Assembly (NCBI GenBank): GCA_039888615.1
Contig: JBDQQS010000013.1
Origin: Flavimaribacter sp039888615
Lineage (GTDB): Bacteria; Pseudomonadota; Alphaproteobacteria; Rhizobiales; Rhizobiaceae
DNA length: 64,000 bases
Strand: one strand, 5' to 3'
Below the pieces are notes generated by a model. It was not told where the DNA came from. It did not search any database and saw nothing but the letters and a program-made list of their open reading frames with translations. A program made the translations under genes and the position numbers. Below are positions 54,290 through 62,843 of this stretch, piece after piece. Within the stretch, counting starts at the first letter, position 1, and each line of letters starts with the position of its first letter.

Positions 54290-54679
54290 ATGAAGAAGAA
54301 AACGTCCATAACGCTGATGACCGCCGCCTTTGCTGCGGCGCTGTCCGGCGCCGCGCTCACGGCGAATTCCGGCCAAGCGCATTCGAATGAAACGCGCTGC
54401 GAGATCGTCACCGAGACCTCCGGCGGCATGGTCACGCTTCAAGGCGTGGTGCATGCGAATACGCCGCTTTCGGGATCCTACACATTCCGGGTCGAATCCG
54501 CTGGCGGCGGCGGCGGCTCGAACATCCGTCAGGGCGGTTCGTTCAGCGCCGCGCCAGGTCAGCCGGCCAAGCTCGGTCGGGTGATGCTGGGCGGAGGAGG
54601 CGCCGTCTACGACGCCACGCTCGACGTTGACACGAACGCCGGACGCTTCACCTGTCATGAACGCGCCGGCCAGATATGA
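54290..54679 (+). CDS. csgH: CsgH-like curli chaperone/amyloid inhibitor
   Basis: 129 aa. Signal peptide MTAAFAAALSGAALTANSG. The mature beta-sandwich region (CEIVTETSGGMVTLQGVVHA, SGSYTFRVESAGGGGGSNIR) matches CsgH, the CsgC equivalent of alphaproteobacteria. CsgH blocks premature curlin aggregation in the periplasm. Two cysteines (near 37 and 123) could form a disulfide. ACAAGGAG precedes the ATG. Confidence 0.88.
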   Translation: MKKKTSITLMTAAFAAALSGAALTANSGQAHSNETRCEIVTETSGGMVTLQGVVHANTPLSGSYTFRVESAGGGGGSNIRQGGSFSAAPGQPAKLGRVMLGGGGAVYDATLDVDTNAGRFTCHERAGQI

Positions 54680-54703
54680 ACTTCATTACCTGCGTTCTTC
54701 AAG

Positions 54704-54736
54704 GCGGGCTCCGGGCGACCGGGGCCCGCTTTGCTT
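54704..54736 (+). terminator. Terminator after csgH
   Basis: GCGGGCTCCGG pairs with CCGGGGCCCGC (one T-G wobble) around GCGA, followed by TTTGCTT. The T tract is short. Confidence 0.6.
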
Positions 54737-54890
54737 GAGCGCGGGCATTGCGGATTGAAGTTCTCCGGCTTCTACGGGCTGAACGAAATATGAATGGCTC
54801 GTTCCAAACCCGTTCAAGCGCGCGCCGGCATACTCTCTCTATCGATCGGCAGTGAGGCCGGCGAAAGCAGTCTTAACCAAGGAGAGAACC

Positions 54891-55292
54891 ATGAACACCG
54901 CTATCCGTAGCCTCATCGCAGGCGTCACCCTTGCAACTAGCCTTGCCGCAGCCCCGGCCTTCGCCGGCGGATCTGTTTCGGTGAATTTGAATCCCACCGA
55001 TCCGGAGAAAGCCCAGGCGCTTCAGACCGGCTTGCGCTTCTACGGCCTCGTAAAGGGAATCAAGGACGGCTCCATCACCCAGAACGGCTTTGGCAACGCC
55101 GCCGGTCTCATGCAGAACGGTTCCGGCAATCTCGGCGTCATCCATCAGAATGGCGACGGCCATGTCGGCACTATCGAACAGAACGGCGACGGCAACGCCT
55201 GCGGCCTGTTCCAGTTTGGCCAGAACACGGAAGCCCATCTCCAGCAGAATGGCGATGACGGGGCTTGCGCAACCGTCCAGTTCGGATGGTGA
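54891..55292 (+). CDS. Second curlin-repeat protein (CsgB/minor-subunit-like)
   Basis: 133 aa. Signal peptide LIAGVTLATSLAAAPAFAGG. A non-repeat segment of about 40 residues (NPTDPEKAQALQTGLRFYGL) precedes five to six repeats with QNGxGN cores (SITQNGFGNAAGLMQNGSGN; LGVIHQNGDGHVGTIEQNGD). The lead segment and the glycine/aspartate-rich repeats suggest a nucleator-type subunit, but this is inference. AAGGAGAG precedes the ATG. Its own terminator-separated unit. Confidence 0.85.
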   Translation: MNTAIRSLIAGVTLATSLAAAPAFAGGSVSVNLNPTDPEKAQALQTGLRFYGLVKGIKDGSITQNGFGNAAGLMQNGSGNLGVIHQNGDGHVGTIEQNGDGNACGLFQFGQNTEAHLQQNGDDGACATVQFGW

Positions 55293-55301
55293 ACGCCTTG
55301 C

Positions 55302-55321
55302 GCGGGAGCGGAGGCTCCCGC
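55302..55321. repeat. Strong hairpin between the curlin and TRAP genes
   Basis: GCGGGAGC-GGAG-GCTCCCGC, eight perfect GC-rich pairs, lying between convergent genes. No T tract on either side, so a terminator role is only possible. Confidence 0.45.
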
Positions 55322-55356
55322 CGCTCCGTCTGCGTTACGTCGGGCAGCGGCCGGTT

Positions 55357-56658
55357 CTATTGGTTCAGTCCCGGAAGCCACAGAACCACATCCGGAAACG
55401 CGATCATGAGCGCCAGCAAGGCCACAGCCACGCCGACAAATGGCGTTACGCCACGAAAGATCGTGGCTAACGGAACGTCTCTGGCCACCGAATGCATGAC
55501 AAAAGTATTTATCCCCACCGGCGGCGTGACCAGTGCGATTTCGGTGACGATCACCAGATAGACGCCGAACCAGACGGGATTGATTCCGAGTGAAATCACG
55601 ACCGGAAATACGAAGGGCAGCGTAAGGATCAGCATACCGAAAACATCGAGAATAGCGCCCAGGACGATGTACATCAGCGTCAGACTGATCAGGACGACGA
55701 GGACGCTGCGATCCGTGCCCATAACGACATCGACGATGGCTTGAGATATTTCGGTGACCGCAAGGAAACGCGCCAGAAGCGATCCCCCCACGATGATCAA
55801 GAAAATCATGCCGCTGGTGCGCACTGTCGAGTAAAGCGCATCGCCAAGTTTCTTCCAGGTGAAACGCCGCATCGCAAACCCGACGAGAAACACCGAAATC
55901 GCGCCGAATCCGGAGGCCTCGGTCGGGGTAAATACGCCGCCATAGATTCCACCCATGACAAAACCGAATACCACAAATACAGGGAGCAGTTTGACGAGCG
56001 ACCGGAACCGATCGCCCCAGGAAAAGCGGGGTCCAACCGGTCCCAATGCCGGATTGATGAGACAGCGGACGAGGATCAGCAGGGCGAAGCCGAGCGTCAT
56101 GAGAACGCCGGGAACGATGCCGGCTATGAACAGGTCGCCGATGGACGTTTCGGTCCATATCCCGAACAGCACCATCAGGATCGAAGGTGGAATCAGGATC
56201 CCGAGCGTTCCGGCAATTGCAAGAGCGCCCGTGGAAAGCGCCGGATCGTAATTCCGTTTGCGCATTTCCGGCATCGCCATCTGTCCCATGGTGACGACCG
56301 TCGCAGCGCTCACGCCGGTGATCGCCGCAAACATCGCGCACGCCATGACGGATGCGATGGCCAATCCGCCTGGCAGCCAGCCAAGCCACTTCTGCAGGCA
56401 ATCGTACAGGTCTCCGGCCAAATCCGCCCGATAAACCAGTTGCCCCATCAAGATGAACATCGGCGCAGTGATGAAAAGGAAATCGGTGCCGGTTTCCCAC
56501 GCAATGGTGGTGAGTTGGAACGCGGCCTGGTCGAAACTGCCAAACCAGCTCAGTCCGGCAATGCCGACCACGGCCATCGCCATGGCGATGGGGATGCCGA
56601 GACCGACAAGAAGCAGCATCGCCGCAATGGAAAGAAACCCTATCGCGATCAAGCTCAT
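55357..56658 (-). CDS. dctM: TRAP transporter large permease (DctM)
   Basis: 433 aa, about 12 hydrophobic helices. Family marks: FLFITAPMFILMGQLVYRAD, ACAMFAAITGVSAATVVTMG, GALAIAGTLGILIPPSILMV and GGVFTPTEASGFGAISVFLV. It carries the sodium-coupled substrate flux. One base separates it from dctQ. Last gene of a dctP-dctQ-dctM operon. Confidence 0.94.
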   Translation of the reverse strand: MSLIAIGFLSIAAMLLLVGLGIPIAMAMAVVGIAGLSWFGSFDQAAFQLTTIAWETGTDFLFITAPMFILMGQLVYRADLAGDLYDCLQKWLGWLPGGLAIASVMACAMFAAITGVSAATVVTMGQMAMPEMRKRNYDPALSTGALAIAGTLGILIPPSILMVLFGIWTETSIGDLFIAGIVPGVLMTLGFALLILVRCLINPALGPVGPRFSWGDRFRSLVKLLPVFVVFGFVMGGIYGGVFTPTEASGFGAISVFLVGFAMRRFTWKKLGDALYSTVRTSGMIFLIIVGGSLLARFLAVTEISQAIVDVVMGTDRSVLVVLISLTLMYIVLGAILDVFGMLILTLPFVFPVVISLGINPVWFGVYLVIVTEIALVTPPVGINTFVMHSVARDVPLATIFRGVTPFVGVAVALLALMIAFPDVVLWLPGLNQ

Positions 56659-56659
56659 G

Positions 56660-57163
56660 TCAACGTTTCCAGACGGCGATGATCTGCCGCAACGCCTCGA
56701 TGACCATCAGAGTGAGAACGATCAGCAGAACGATCCGCACCGGCCACACCGGAAACTTGATGAAGCCATGCGCATCGCCCGCCGCGAACGGGTCATGCAT
56801 TTCCTTCCAGACGCGATAAAAGATGGTGCCGGCTATGAACGCCGCCAAGCCGCTTGAAACGCTGTCGATGACGCGCCGCCAGAAATCGGAGAAGCGTTCG
56901 TAGAGCAGTTCCATGCGCACATGGTCGCCATATCTCAGGCACACCGGCTGACCGCAGAAAAACAGCAAGAGCAGCAGCAGGGTGGTGACATCCTGCGCCC
57001 AGAAGAGCGGCGCGGAAAAAACATATCGGGCGACCACATCGGCGCCGACGATGACAGCCATCGCCGGCGTCACGACTATCGACATCGCGCCGAACACGAT
57101 GTCTGCTGGAAGCTGCCAGAGGCTGCGGGATCGCCGCGCCTCCAGCCGCTCATCGACCTTCAT
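56660..57163 (-). CDS. dctQ: TRAP transporter small permease (DctQ)
   Basis: 167 aa, four hydrophobic helices, with the family-typical RYVFSAPLFWAQDVTTLLLL and LRYGDHVRMELLYERFSDFW. The ATG at 57163 overlaps the dctP stop (ATGA). An in-frame extension further upstream lies wholly inside dctP and is rejected. Confidence 0.9.
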   Translation of the reverse strand: MKVDERLEARRSRSLWQLPADIVFGAMSIVVTPAMAVIVGADVVARYVFSAPLFWAQDVTTLLLLLLFFCGQPVCLRYGDHVRMELLYERFSDFWRRVIDSVSSGLAAFIAGTIFYRVWKEMHDPFAAGDAHGFIKFPVWPVRIVLLIVLTLMVIEALRQIIAVWKR

Positions 57164-58320
57164 TCGGACAGAACGCCTGTTACAGGGTTTTCCATCGCCG
57201 ACTTCATCTGATCGATGGAAGACATTGCGCTGTATTTCTCGGCGGCGGCGTTCATTGCGTCGATCATTCCGCTGATATCGTGGCCCTTGTCGGACATTGT
57301 GGAAATATATGCGGTGACCGCGGTATCCGTCGCGGCTTTCCATCGTGCCCGCTCGTCATCGGACAATTCGACAATCTCGATGCCCCCCTCATCCATCTGC
57401 TTCAAGGCCTCCTCGCCGAAACCGTCGTAGAAAAGTTGCGCTTCCGCAACCGCAAGCTCCTGCATCCACCGGGCAAGAACCGGCTTCAGAGACTCCGGGA
57501 GATCTTCGTAGAACTTTCGGCTGAGGCAATATTCGGACGAATTATTGAGAAGTTCAATTGCCGTCTTGTATTTGCCCACGTCAGCGGCGCGAAAGCTGAC
57601 GAGCGCCGCGTCATGAAAGACAACCCCGTCGATCACGCCAGTTTGGAAGCCGGTGAACAGTTCCCGGGAAGGAATATTCACGGGGACGGCGCCTAAAGCG
57701 GAAATGACGTCGCTTTGCAAGCCGCCGCCGATGCGAAGCTTCAGTCCGCTCAAGTCGTCAAGCGTTTCCACCGGCTCCTTGGTAAGAACGTTGTAGGGCG
57801 GCGTCATCGTAACATGGGCGAGCAATACGCCCTGGCCCTCATACTCCTCCTTCAGGTGCTGCGGGTAAACGTCATGCGCCGCGAGCGTCGCAACCGTGGA
57901 ATTATCGAACATGAACGGGATCGTGAGAGCGCTGAAGATCTCGAAGTGTCCCGGGTCCAGCGCAGTCATGCAATGCGTGAAGTCGGTGACGCCCTCTCGC
58001 ACGGCGCTGAAACCTTCAGGCAAACCGTGCAAAGTGCCGCCCCAGTAGGTTTTGACCTTCAGTTTACCTTCGCTTTCTTCTTCCAGTCGGGCGATGGCTG
58101 GCTCCCAGACATCGCTGACCAGCTTGATGCTGGGTGAGAGAAAGCTCGAAAAACGCATCGTGATCGGCTCGCCGTCGTAATCGATTGCAAGCTTGGGCGG
58201 CGCCAGTTCGCCGCTGAGCCAGGCGCGGGCACCTTCCGCGCCATCCTGCGCGACAGCCGCGCCGCCGAAACTGGTGAGGCCGGCGACCAAAATCGTGCCG
58301 GCGAGCATTCTGTAAGCCAT
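57160..58320 (-). CDS. dctP: TRAP transporter substrate-binding protein (DctP family)
   Basis: 386 aa. Signal peptide MLAGTILVAGLTSFGGAAVA. DctP/SmoM fold: SEGKLKVKTYWGGTLHG, LSGLKLRIGGGLQSDVISAL with the conserved arginine that binds ligand carboxylate, and FTGFQTGVIDGVVF. The ligand is probably an organic acid but is not identified. GGGAGGATATGAC precedes ATG 58320. Divergent from the TAXI-like gene. Confidence 0.92.
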   Translation of the reverse strand: MAYRMLAGTILVAGLTSFGGAAVAQDGAEGARAWLSGELAPPKLAIDYDGEPITMRFSSFLSPSIKLVSDVWEPAIARLEEESEGKLKVKTYWGGTLHGLPEGFSAVREGVTDFTHCMTALDPGHFEIFSALTIPFMFDNSTVATLAAHDVYPQHLKEEYEGQGVLLAHVTMTPPYNVLTKEPVETLDDLSGLKLRIGGGLQSDVISALGAVPVNIPSRELFTGFQTGVIDGVVFHDAALVSFRAADVGKYKTAIELLNNSSEYCLSRKFYEDLPESLKPVLARWMQELAVAEAQLFYDGFGEEALKQMDEGGIEIVELSDDERARWKAATDTAVTAYISTMSDKGHDISGMIDAMNAAAEKYSAMSSIDQMKSAMENPVTGVLSE

Positions 58321-58498
58321 GTCATATCCTCCCAAATTGTAGGACAAAAATTGCTACAAAATTGCGAATATTGTCAACTAGAAATTTCGAAATACTTATA
58401 ATAACGACGATTATTCGGTTATATGATGGAAATCATCATTTAATCAGTTGACAATATATGTCCTACAAAATTTAACTGAATGTACGGAGGATTTATCC
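58321..58498. promoter_or_regulatory. Divergent promoters with GntR/FCD-type operators
   Basis: AT-rich. Both directions have a TTGACA -35 (58446-58451 forward; 58372-58377 on the minus strand). Forward, TTTAAC lies 17 bases on. Each promoter carries a copy of TTGTAGGACA in opposite orientation (58337-58346 plus; 58459-58468 as TGTCCTACAA). The left copy TTGTAGGACAA fits the FCD-GntR pattern TNGTNNNACNA. The GntR gene two genes downstream is the likely ligand. Confidence 0.6.
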
Positions 58499-59485
58499 AT
58501 GAAAAGACTGCCCGCGCCCAAGATTGAACGTCGTCTCGAACTGAATTTTCAGGGAGATTGGGGCCACGCCAACCTGCACAGAATTTGTGGATGGATATCC
58601 TCGGTCATGACGCCGTTGTGCGGCGACGGCACCCGGATCGCGACCTGGACGGGCAAGTGGGGCAGCGAGGCGCCGAAAGTGGTCGCCGACGGGCTGGTCG
58701 ACATGGCGATGTCGGTGCCCGCCGCATGGGTCGCCTCAGCACTGACGGGGCACGGAATCTACTCGGGCAAGCCGGTGAAAGGCATAAGCGCGATCGCGAC
58801 CATGCCGCAAACAGATTGGGTGCTTCTGGCGATCGACCAGTCCTTCGGCGTCCGCACTTTTGACGATCTTCGCGAGAAGCGTCCGCCGCTTCGTATCGCG
58901 ACGGGGCCGGATGACGGCGATCATACTGTCGGCTACGGCGTGCAGCGGGTGATGGAGGCGGCGGGCATTGACCGCGCGACGCTCGAAAGCTGGGGCGGCT
59001 GCTACCTGGAGGAAGACAGGCCCGACCGGGTGTTGAACCTCTTGAAGGATCCAGGCGCCGACGCAGTGTTTTTCGAGGCCGTCATGACGCCGTTCTGGCG
59101 CAAGGCCGCAGAGGAGCGCGCCTTTCACTATATTCCCATTGAACGCGATGTTCTGGACGCCGTCGAACGTGATTTCGGCCTCACCCGCGCGACCATGCCG
59201 GCAGGACGGCTGCACGGCATGGACTACCCCGTCGAAACGCTCGACTTCGCGGACTTTCTGATGATCGTTCGCGACGACATGCCGGACGATATCGCCTACA
59301 TGCTTGCCTGGATAATTTGCGAAACGTCAGAGATCCTCGAGCGCCAGTACAGCCACCTGCCGGTCGAGCACAGCCCGGTGACCTATCCGCTCGAACCCGC
59401 CAGAATGATGAAGACATCGATCCCGCTTCATCCCGGCGCCGAGCGTTATTATCGTGAAGCCGGCTATCTTGACGGCGGCTTCTGA
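58499..59485 (+). CDS. TAXI-like solute-binding protein without a signal peptide
   Basis: 328 aa. Resembles the TAXI family of TRAP binding proteins: WTGKWGSEAPKVVADGLVDM, PQTDWVLLAIDQSFGVRTFD, GADAVFFEAVMTPFWRKAAE, FLMIVRDDMPDDIAYMLAWI. The N-terminus (MKRLPAPKIERRLELNFQGD) is charged and has no hydrophobic export signal, so the protein is probably cytoplasmic. ACGGAGG is nine bases ahead of the ATG. It precedes the GntR gene by four bases and is divergent from the TRAP operon. It may sense or hydrate a substrate rather than import it; the function is not known. Confidence 0.65.
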   Translation: MKRLPAPKIERRLELNFQGDWGHANLHRICGWISSVMTPLCGDGTRIATWTGKWGSEAPKVVADGLVDMAMSVPAAWVASALTGHGIYSGKPVKGISAIATMPQTDWVLLAIDQSFGVRTFDDLREKRPPLRIATGPDDGDHTVGYGVQRVMEAAGIDRATLESWGGCYLEEDRPDRVLNLLKDPGADAVFFEAVMTPFWRKAAEERAFHYIPIERDVLDAVERDFGLTRATMPAGRLHGMDYPVETLDFADFLMIVRDDMPDDIAYMLAWIICETSEILERQYSHLPVEHSPVTYPLEPARMMKTSIPLHPGAERYYREAGYLDGGF

Positions 59486-59489
59486 TCCA

Positions 59490-60227
59490 ATGAACCCGAA
59501 CGTCGCCCGAAACGCTGCGCGCGAGGATCCGCAAGACATGATCGAACTTTCTATTGATGCGCGGGACTATGCTTCGGAAGCAGAGGAGCAGATGCCTCTT
59601 CCGGAGCGTCTGGCGGAACGCATCGCAAGCGCGATCCAGTCAGGCCAGATGACTGCCGGGCAGCGTGTGCGCGAACAGGACCTCAGCGCAATGTTCGGGG
59701 TCAGTCGCGGACCGGTGCGCGAAGCCTTGCGGATCCTGGAAGGCGATGGTTTCGTCGAAATTGAGCGTCACCGCGGGGCCATCGTCACGCGCGCCTCCCC
59801 GCATGAGACAAGCGTCGCAGTCGAAATGCAGGTGGCGCTGTTCGGAGTGGCGGCGAGAACTGTGGCGGAAAAGGCGACCGACGAGGAAATCGGCGCGCTG
59901 GCTGCGTTGATTGAGCGGCTGGCCGAAATGGAGGCCGACCCCAAGGCGACGCCCGAGCAGTTCGTCAACACCAGCCTTCGAGCCACATGGATGCTGATTC
60001 ATCTCGCCGGTTCGACCAGCCTGGCGAGGTCGATCCGCGCGTTGCGGCGGCTCACCAGGCCAGACCGGTGGATCTTCGCCATGACGACAAAGTCAAAACA
60101 GCGCAAAGCCCTCAGACAGTGGCAAAGCATTCTGGAAGCGATCGAAGGACGCAACCCCGGTCGCGCGGAGTCCCTCGCCAAAACCCGCGTCAGACAAATC
60201 CACAAGAATACGTCGTCATCCGCGTGA
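59490..60227 (+). CDS. GntR family regulator, FCD (FadR/VanR-like) subfamily
   Basis: 245 aa. Winged helix at about 35-100 (RLAERIASAIQSGQMTAGQR, then EQDLSAMFGVSRGPVREALR and RILEGDGFVEIERHRGAIV). An all-helical C-terminal domain follows, shorter than usual for FCD and with few of the canonical metal-binding histidines (LIHLAG retained). It probably controls the divergent TRAP operon and itself through the TTGTAGGACA repeats. ATG 59490 follows the preceding stop by four bases. Confidence 0.85.
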   Translation: MNPNVARNAAREDPQDMIELSIDARDYASEAEEQMPLPERLAERIASAIQSGQMTAGQRVREQDLSAMFGVSRGPVREALRILEGDGFVEIERHRGAIVTRASPHETSVAVEMQVALFGVAARTVAEKATDEEIGALAALIERLAEMEADPKATPEQFVNTSLRATWMLIHLAGSTSLARSIRALRRLTRPDRWIFAMTTKSKQRKALRQWQSILEAIEGRNPGRAESLAKTRVRQIHKNTSSSA

Positions 60228-60327
60228 CGCACGTGCGAATTGAGATCGCGCAATGCGCGCATCCTTTTGGATGTTCACTCGGACCCAAGAAGTGAATCGG
60301 AAGTGCTTGCACAAGGAAAGATCTCGC

Positions 60328-61347
60328 TCATCCCGGATCAAGATCGGACAGCAGACTTCGGCGGTACTCGCGGGGGGCCAGTCCGTATTTTTTCCGGAAC
60401 GCGCGGCCGAAATGGCTTTGGTCGCTGAACCCCCAGGCATAGGCGATCTCGGCGATGGACATGCCGCGATGGTCCGACGAGACGAGGGCCTCGCGTGATT
60501 TTTTCAGACGTTCCGCCAAAAGCCAGTTGCCGAAACTGACCCCATCTTCGGCGAAGAGGTTGTGGAGAGTGCGAACCGATATGCCAAACCGTCTGGCCAG
60601 TATCCCGGGCTTGAGGTTGTGGTCTCCCAGCCTCGCGCCGACGGAGGACTTGATGGCGAACAACAGCGCCCGTTGTCTGATGCGACGGTCCGTGACGACG
60701 ATGGCGCGGCGGGTGGCGGGCGCCTGGGCGAGAAGGCCAAGGAAACCCAGCATCAGGGCCTCCTCTTCCTCAGCGCTACAGGCGTTCAATTCCTCCGCCA
60801 GACTGAAGACGTAACGGGAAAGCACTGCCCCAAAACCCCCGGCGCCCGAAACGAATAATCCAGGCAACAGATTTTCCGCATTCTTGAGAATTTCGTTGGC
60901 GAGCGCGGTCGGGATCTCAAGCGACAACTGGTGGAAGTCGCCGCCGAATCGGAGTTCGTATGGTCTGGAGGCGTCGACGATGGCGAAGTCGCCGGGCGCC
61001 AAAACGGAGTCCCGGCCTGACTGGCGCGTCAGACCCACGCCCCTCACCTGCATATTGAGATAATAACAGGAGCGGGAGGAACGGCCGATTTCCCGCGTTC
61101 CGCGAACGACGTGCTGGGCTTGCGCCCGGACTTGAGCGACGCCGACCGCGCCATAGCGCGTCGCTTCGACTTCGCCGTAGAAAGGCTTGTTCGTCCCCAT
61201 TGCGTCGCACCGTTGCGGATTGAGGTGCACGAAAGCATCGCAAACGACCTCGCGCCAGTATCCGAACTGGTCGCCCGTCGCCTGTTCTTCCGTTCGCCAA
61301 ATCTGCTGCACGTCGCCTCCAGGAAGGGACTGTTTGCTCAAGAGCAT
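60328..61347 (-). CDS. AraC family transcriptional regulator
   Basis: 339 aa (an ATG at 61416 would add 23 residues). N-terminal AraC-binding-like sensor domain of the FeaR/NphR type (DQFGYWREVVCDAFVHLNPQ; VLAPGDFAIVDASRPYELRF). C-terminal double helix-turn-helix (GILARRFGISVRTLHNLFAE; MSIAEIAYAWGFSDQSHFGR). It is divergent from the nitronate monooxygenase gene across about 70-140 bases and may control it; the inducer is unknown. Confidence 0.87.
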   Translation of the reverse strand: MLLSKQSLPGGDVQQIWRTEEQATGDQFGYWREVVCDAFVHLNPQRCDAMGTNKPFYGEVEATRYGAVGVAQVRAQAQHVVRGTREIGRSSRSCYYLNMQVRGVGLTRQSGRDSVLAPGDFAIVDASRPYELRFGGDFHQLSLEIPTALANEILKNAENLLPGLFVSGAGGFGAVLSRYVFSLAEELNACSAEEEEALMLGFLGLLAQAPATRRAIVVTDRRIRQRALLFAIKSSVGARLGDHNLKPGILARRFGISVRTLHNLFAEDGVSFGNWLLAERLKKSREALVSSDHRGMSIAEIAYAWGFSDQSHFGRAFRKKYGLAPREYRRSLLSDLDPG

Positions 61348-61485
61348 ACTACGGGCGTCTTTGCGGTCATCAACGGCGCGCTTCGGTTTTTGCGCCCTCG
61401 GTCGAAAGAAATGCACGTTCGTTCAAGAATTGGCTCTGCGCAACCGCAAGAGTTGCGGACATGTTAGCCGATAAAGGAGCCTTTC

Positions 61486-62511
61486 ATGTCCGAAAATGTC
61501 CTTTCAACCCGATTTTCGCAAAGTTACGGCGTCGATCATCCCTTCGCCTGCGCCGGCATGGCCTTCGCCGGCATGACGCCTGATTTGTGCATCGCCGTCT
61601 GCCAGGCCGGAGGCGTCGGAGCGCTCGGCGTCGGTCTGACGCCGCCCGAATTGTTGCGGCAGATGATTAAAGGAATTCGCGCGGCGGTCGGCGACAAGCC
61701 CTTCAATATCAATTTCATCACCATCTTCACCGAAGAGGCGCATATCGATGTCTGCGCGGAAGAAAAGGCGCCTGTGGTCTCGTTCCACTGGGGCAATCCC
61801 GACAGGGCGTTCATCGACAAGCTGCATGCGGCGGGCTGCAAGGTCTGGGAGCAGGTGGGTTCGGTCAAAGCGGCGATAGTGGCGGCCGACAGCGGCGTCG
61901 ATGTTGTGATCGCCCAGGGCTCCGAGGCTGGCGGGCATAATTATGGCGAGTTGCCCACCTTCGCCCAGGTGCCGGCTATTGTCGACGCCGTCGGCGACCG
62001 GACAATGGTGTTGGCCTCGGGCGGCATCGCCGACGGTCGCGGCGTGGCGGCGGCGCTGAGCCTCGGCGCGGACGGCGTCTGGGTCGGCACGCGCCTGGTC
62101 GCCAGCAACGAGGCGTTCTCGCACGAAGAATACAAATCAAGGCTGGTGAACGCCGCCGGAACCGATACGGTTCGCACCGGCATTTTCGGGCCGGAAATCA
62201 AGGCCTTCAATCCGATGCGGGTTCTGCGAAACCGCGTGGTTGCCGAATATGAGGGGCGTGAGAACGAGGCGCCGGACGACACCTCGGATCAGCCTCTGGT
62301 CGGCGAAACGCAACTCGGCCCCGACGCCGTGCCGCTTCGCAAATTCACCAATTTCGTCCCGATGCCGGCCACCACAGGTGATTTTGACGAAATGCCGCTG
62401 CTGTCCGGTCAGGGCGTGGGCCTCGTCAAGTCCGTCGAGCCGGCGGGAGAGATTATCGCCAGGATGATGGCGGACGCCGCGTCCATACTGAAACGGCTCA
62501 ATGGCGGTTGA
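61486..62511 (+). CDS. Nitronate monooxygenase family (2-nitropropane dioxygenase-like) flavoprotein
   Basis: 341 aa. FMN TIM-barrel: HPFACAGMAFAGMTPDLCIA, GGVGALGVG, AQGSEAGGHNYGELPTFAQV with the catalytic-region histidine, and the phosphate-binding ASGGIADGRGVAAALSLGAD. The class oxidises alkyl nitronates to carbonyls plus nitrite; some members act on enoyl substrates instead. GGAG precedes the ATG. Confidence 0.88.
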   Translation: MSENVLSTRFSQSYGVDHPFACAGMAFAGMTPDLCIAVCQAGGVGALGVGLTPPELLRQMIKGIRAAVGDKPFNINFITIFTEEAHIDVCAEEKAPVVSFHWGNPDRAFIDKLHAAGCKVWEQVGSVKAAIVAADSGVDVVIAQGSEAGGHNYGELPTFAQVPAIVDAVGDRTMVLASGGIADGRGVAAALSLGADGVWVGTRLVASNEAFSHEEYKSRLVNAAGTDTVRTGIFGPEIKAFNPMRVLRNRVVAEYEGRENEAPDDTSDQPLVGETQLGPDAVPLRKFTNFVPMPATTGDFDEMPLLSGQGVGLVKSVEPAGEIIARMMADAASILKRLNGG

Positions 62512-62623
62512 ACGGCCGGCTGCGCTTGAAGTCGCCCGCTTTGTTGCACCGACCGCAAAGCCTTGCAGCGCCCGATCTCATGGGTTTCCGCCCGACGCTA
62601 CATTGGGCAGCGAATGTCCTGTT

Positions 62624-62835
62624 TCATTCAATGACTGAGACCGGCATGTTGCCGGATTCGCATTTCGACACGATGATGGTCATTTGCTCTGACACGATGG
62701 CTTCACGCAGTACATCGGCGGTGTCTTCCGCCCTGCATTCGACCACGTTCTCGCAACCACAGGCCTTTGCCACTGCCGCAAGCGACGTCGTCCCGCCGAC
62801 CTATGTCGGCTGGTCGCAAGTGTTTACCCTCTTTG
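62624..62835 (-). pseudogene. C-terminal remnant of a thiamine-pyrophosphate decarboxylase-like gene
   Basis: In one minus-strand frame the sequence reads DQPT, a TAG stop (62801-62803), then VGGTTSLAAVAKACGCENVV, ECRAEDTADVLREAIVSEQM and TIIVSKCESGNMPVSVIE with a stop at 62624. This resembles the C-terminal TPP-binding half of sulfopyruvate/phosphonopyruvate decarboxylase-type enzymes. Only about 65 codons remain, including the nonsense codon, and there is no start. The other bases of the 62512-62843 gap show nothing recognisable. Confidence 0.5.
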
Positions 62836-62843
62836 GAGTTACC

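Noticed and set aside
53766..55292. Short repeated DNA words (for example around CAGAACGGC) considered as a CRISPR or DNA repeat array
   Set aside because: They encode the curlin protein repeats in frame; there are no constant repeats with unique spacers.
55145..56500. 451-codon minus-strand frame overlapping dctM
   Set aside because: Same strand but other frame than dctM; the product is His/Arg/Cys-rich without motifs, while dctM is complete.
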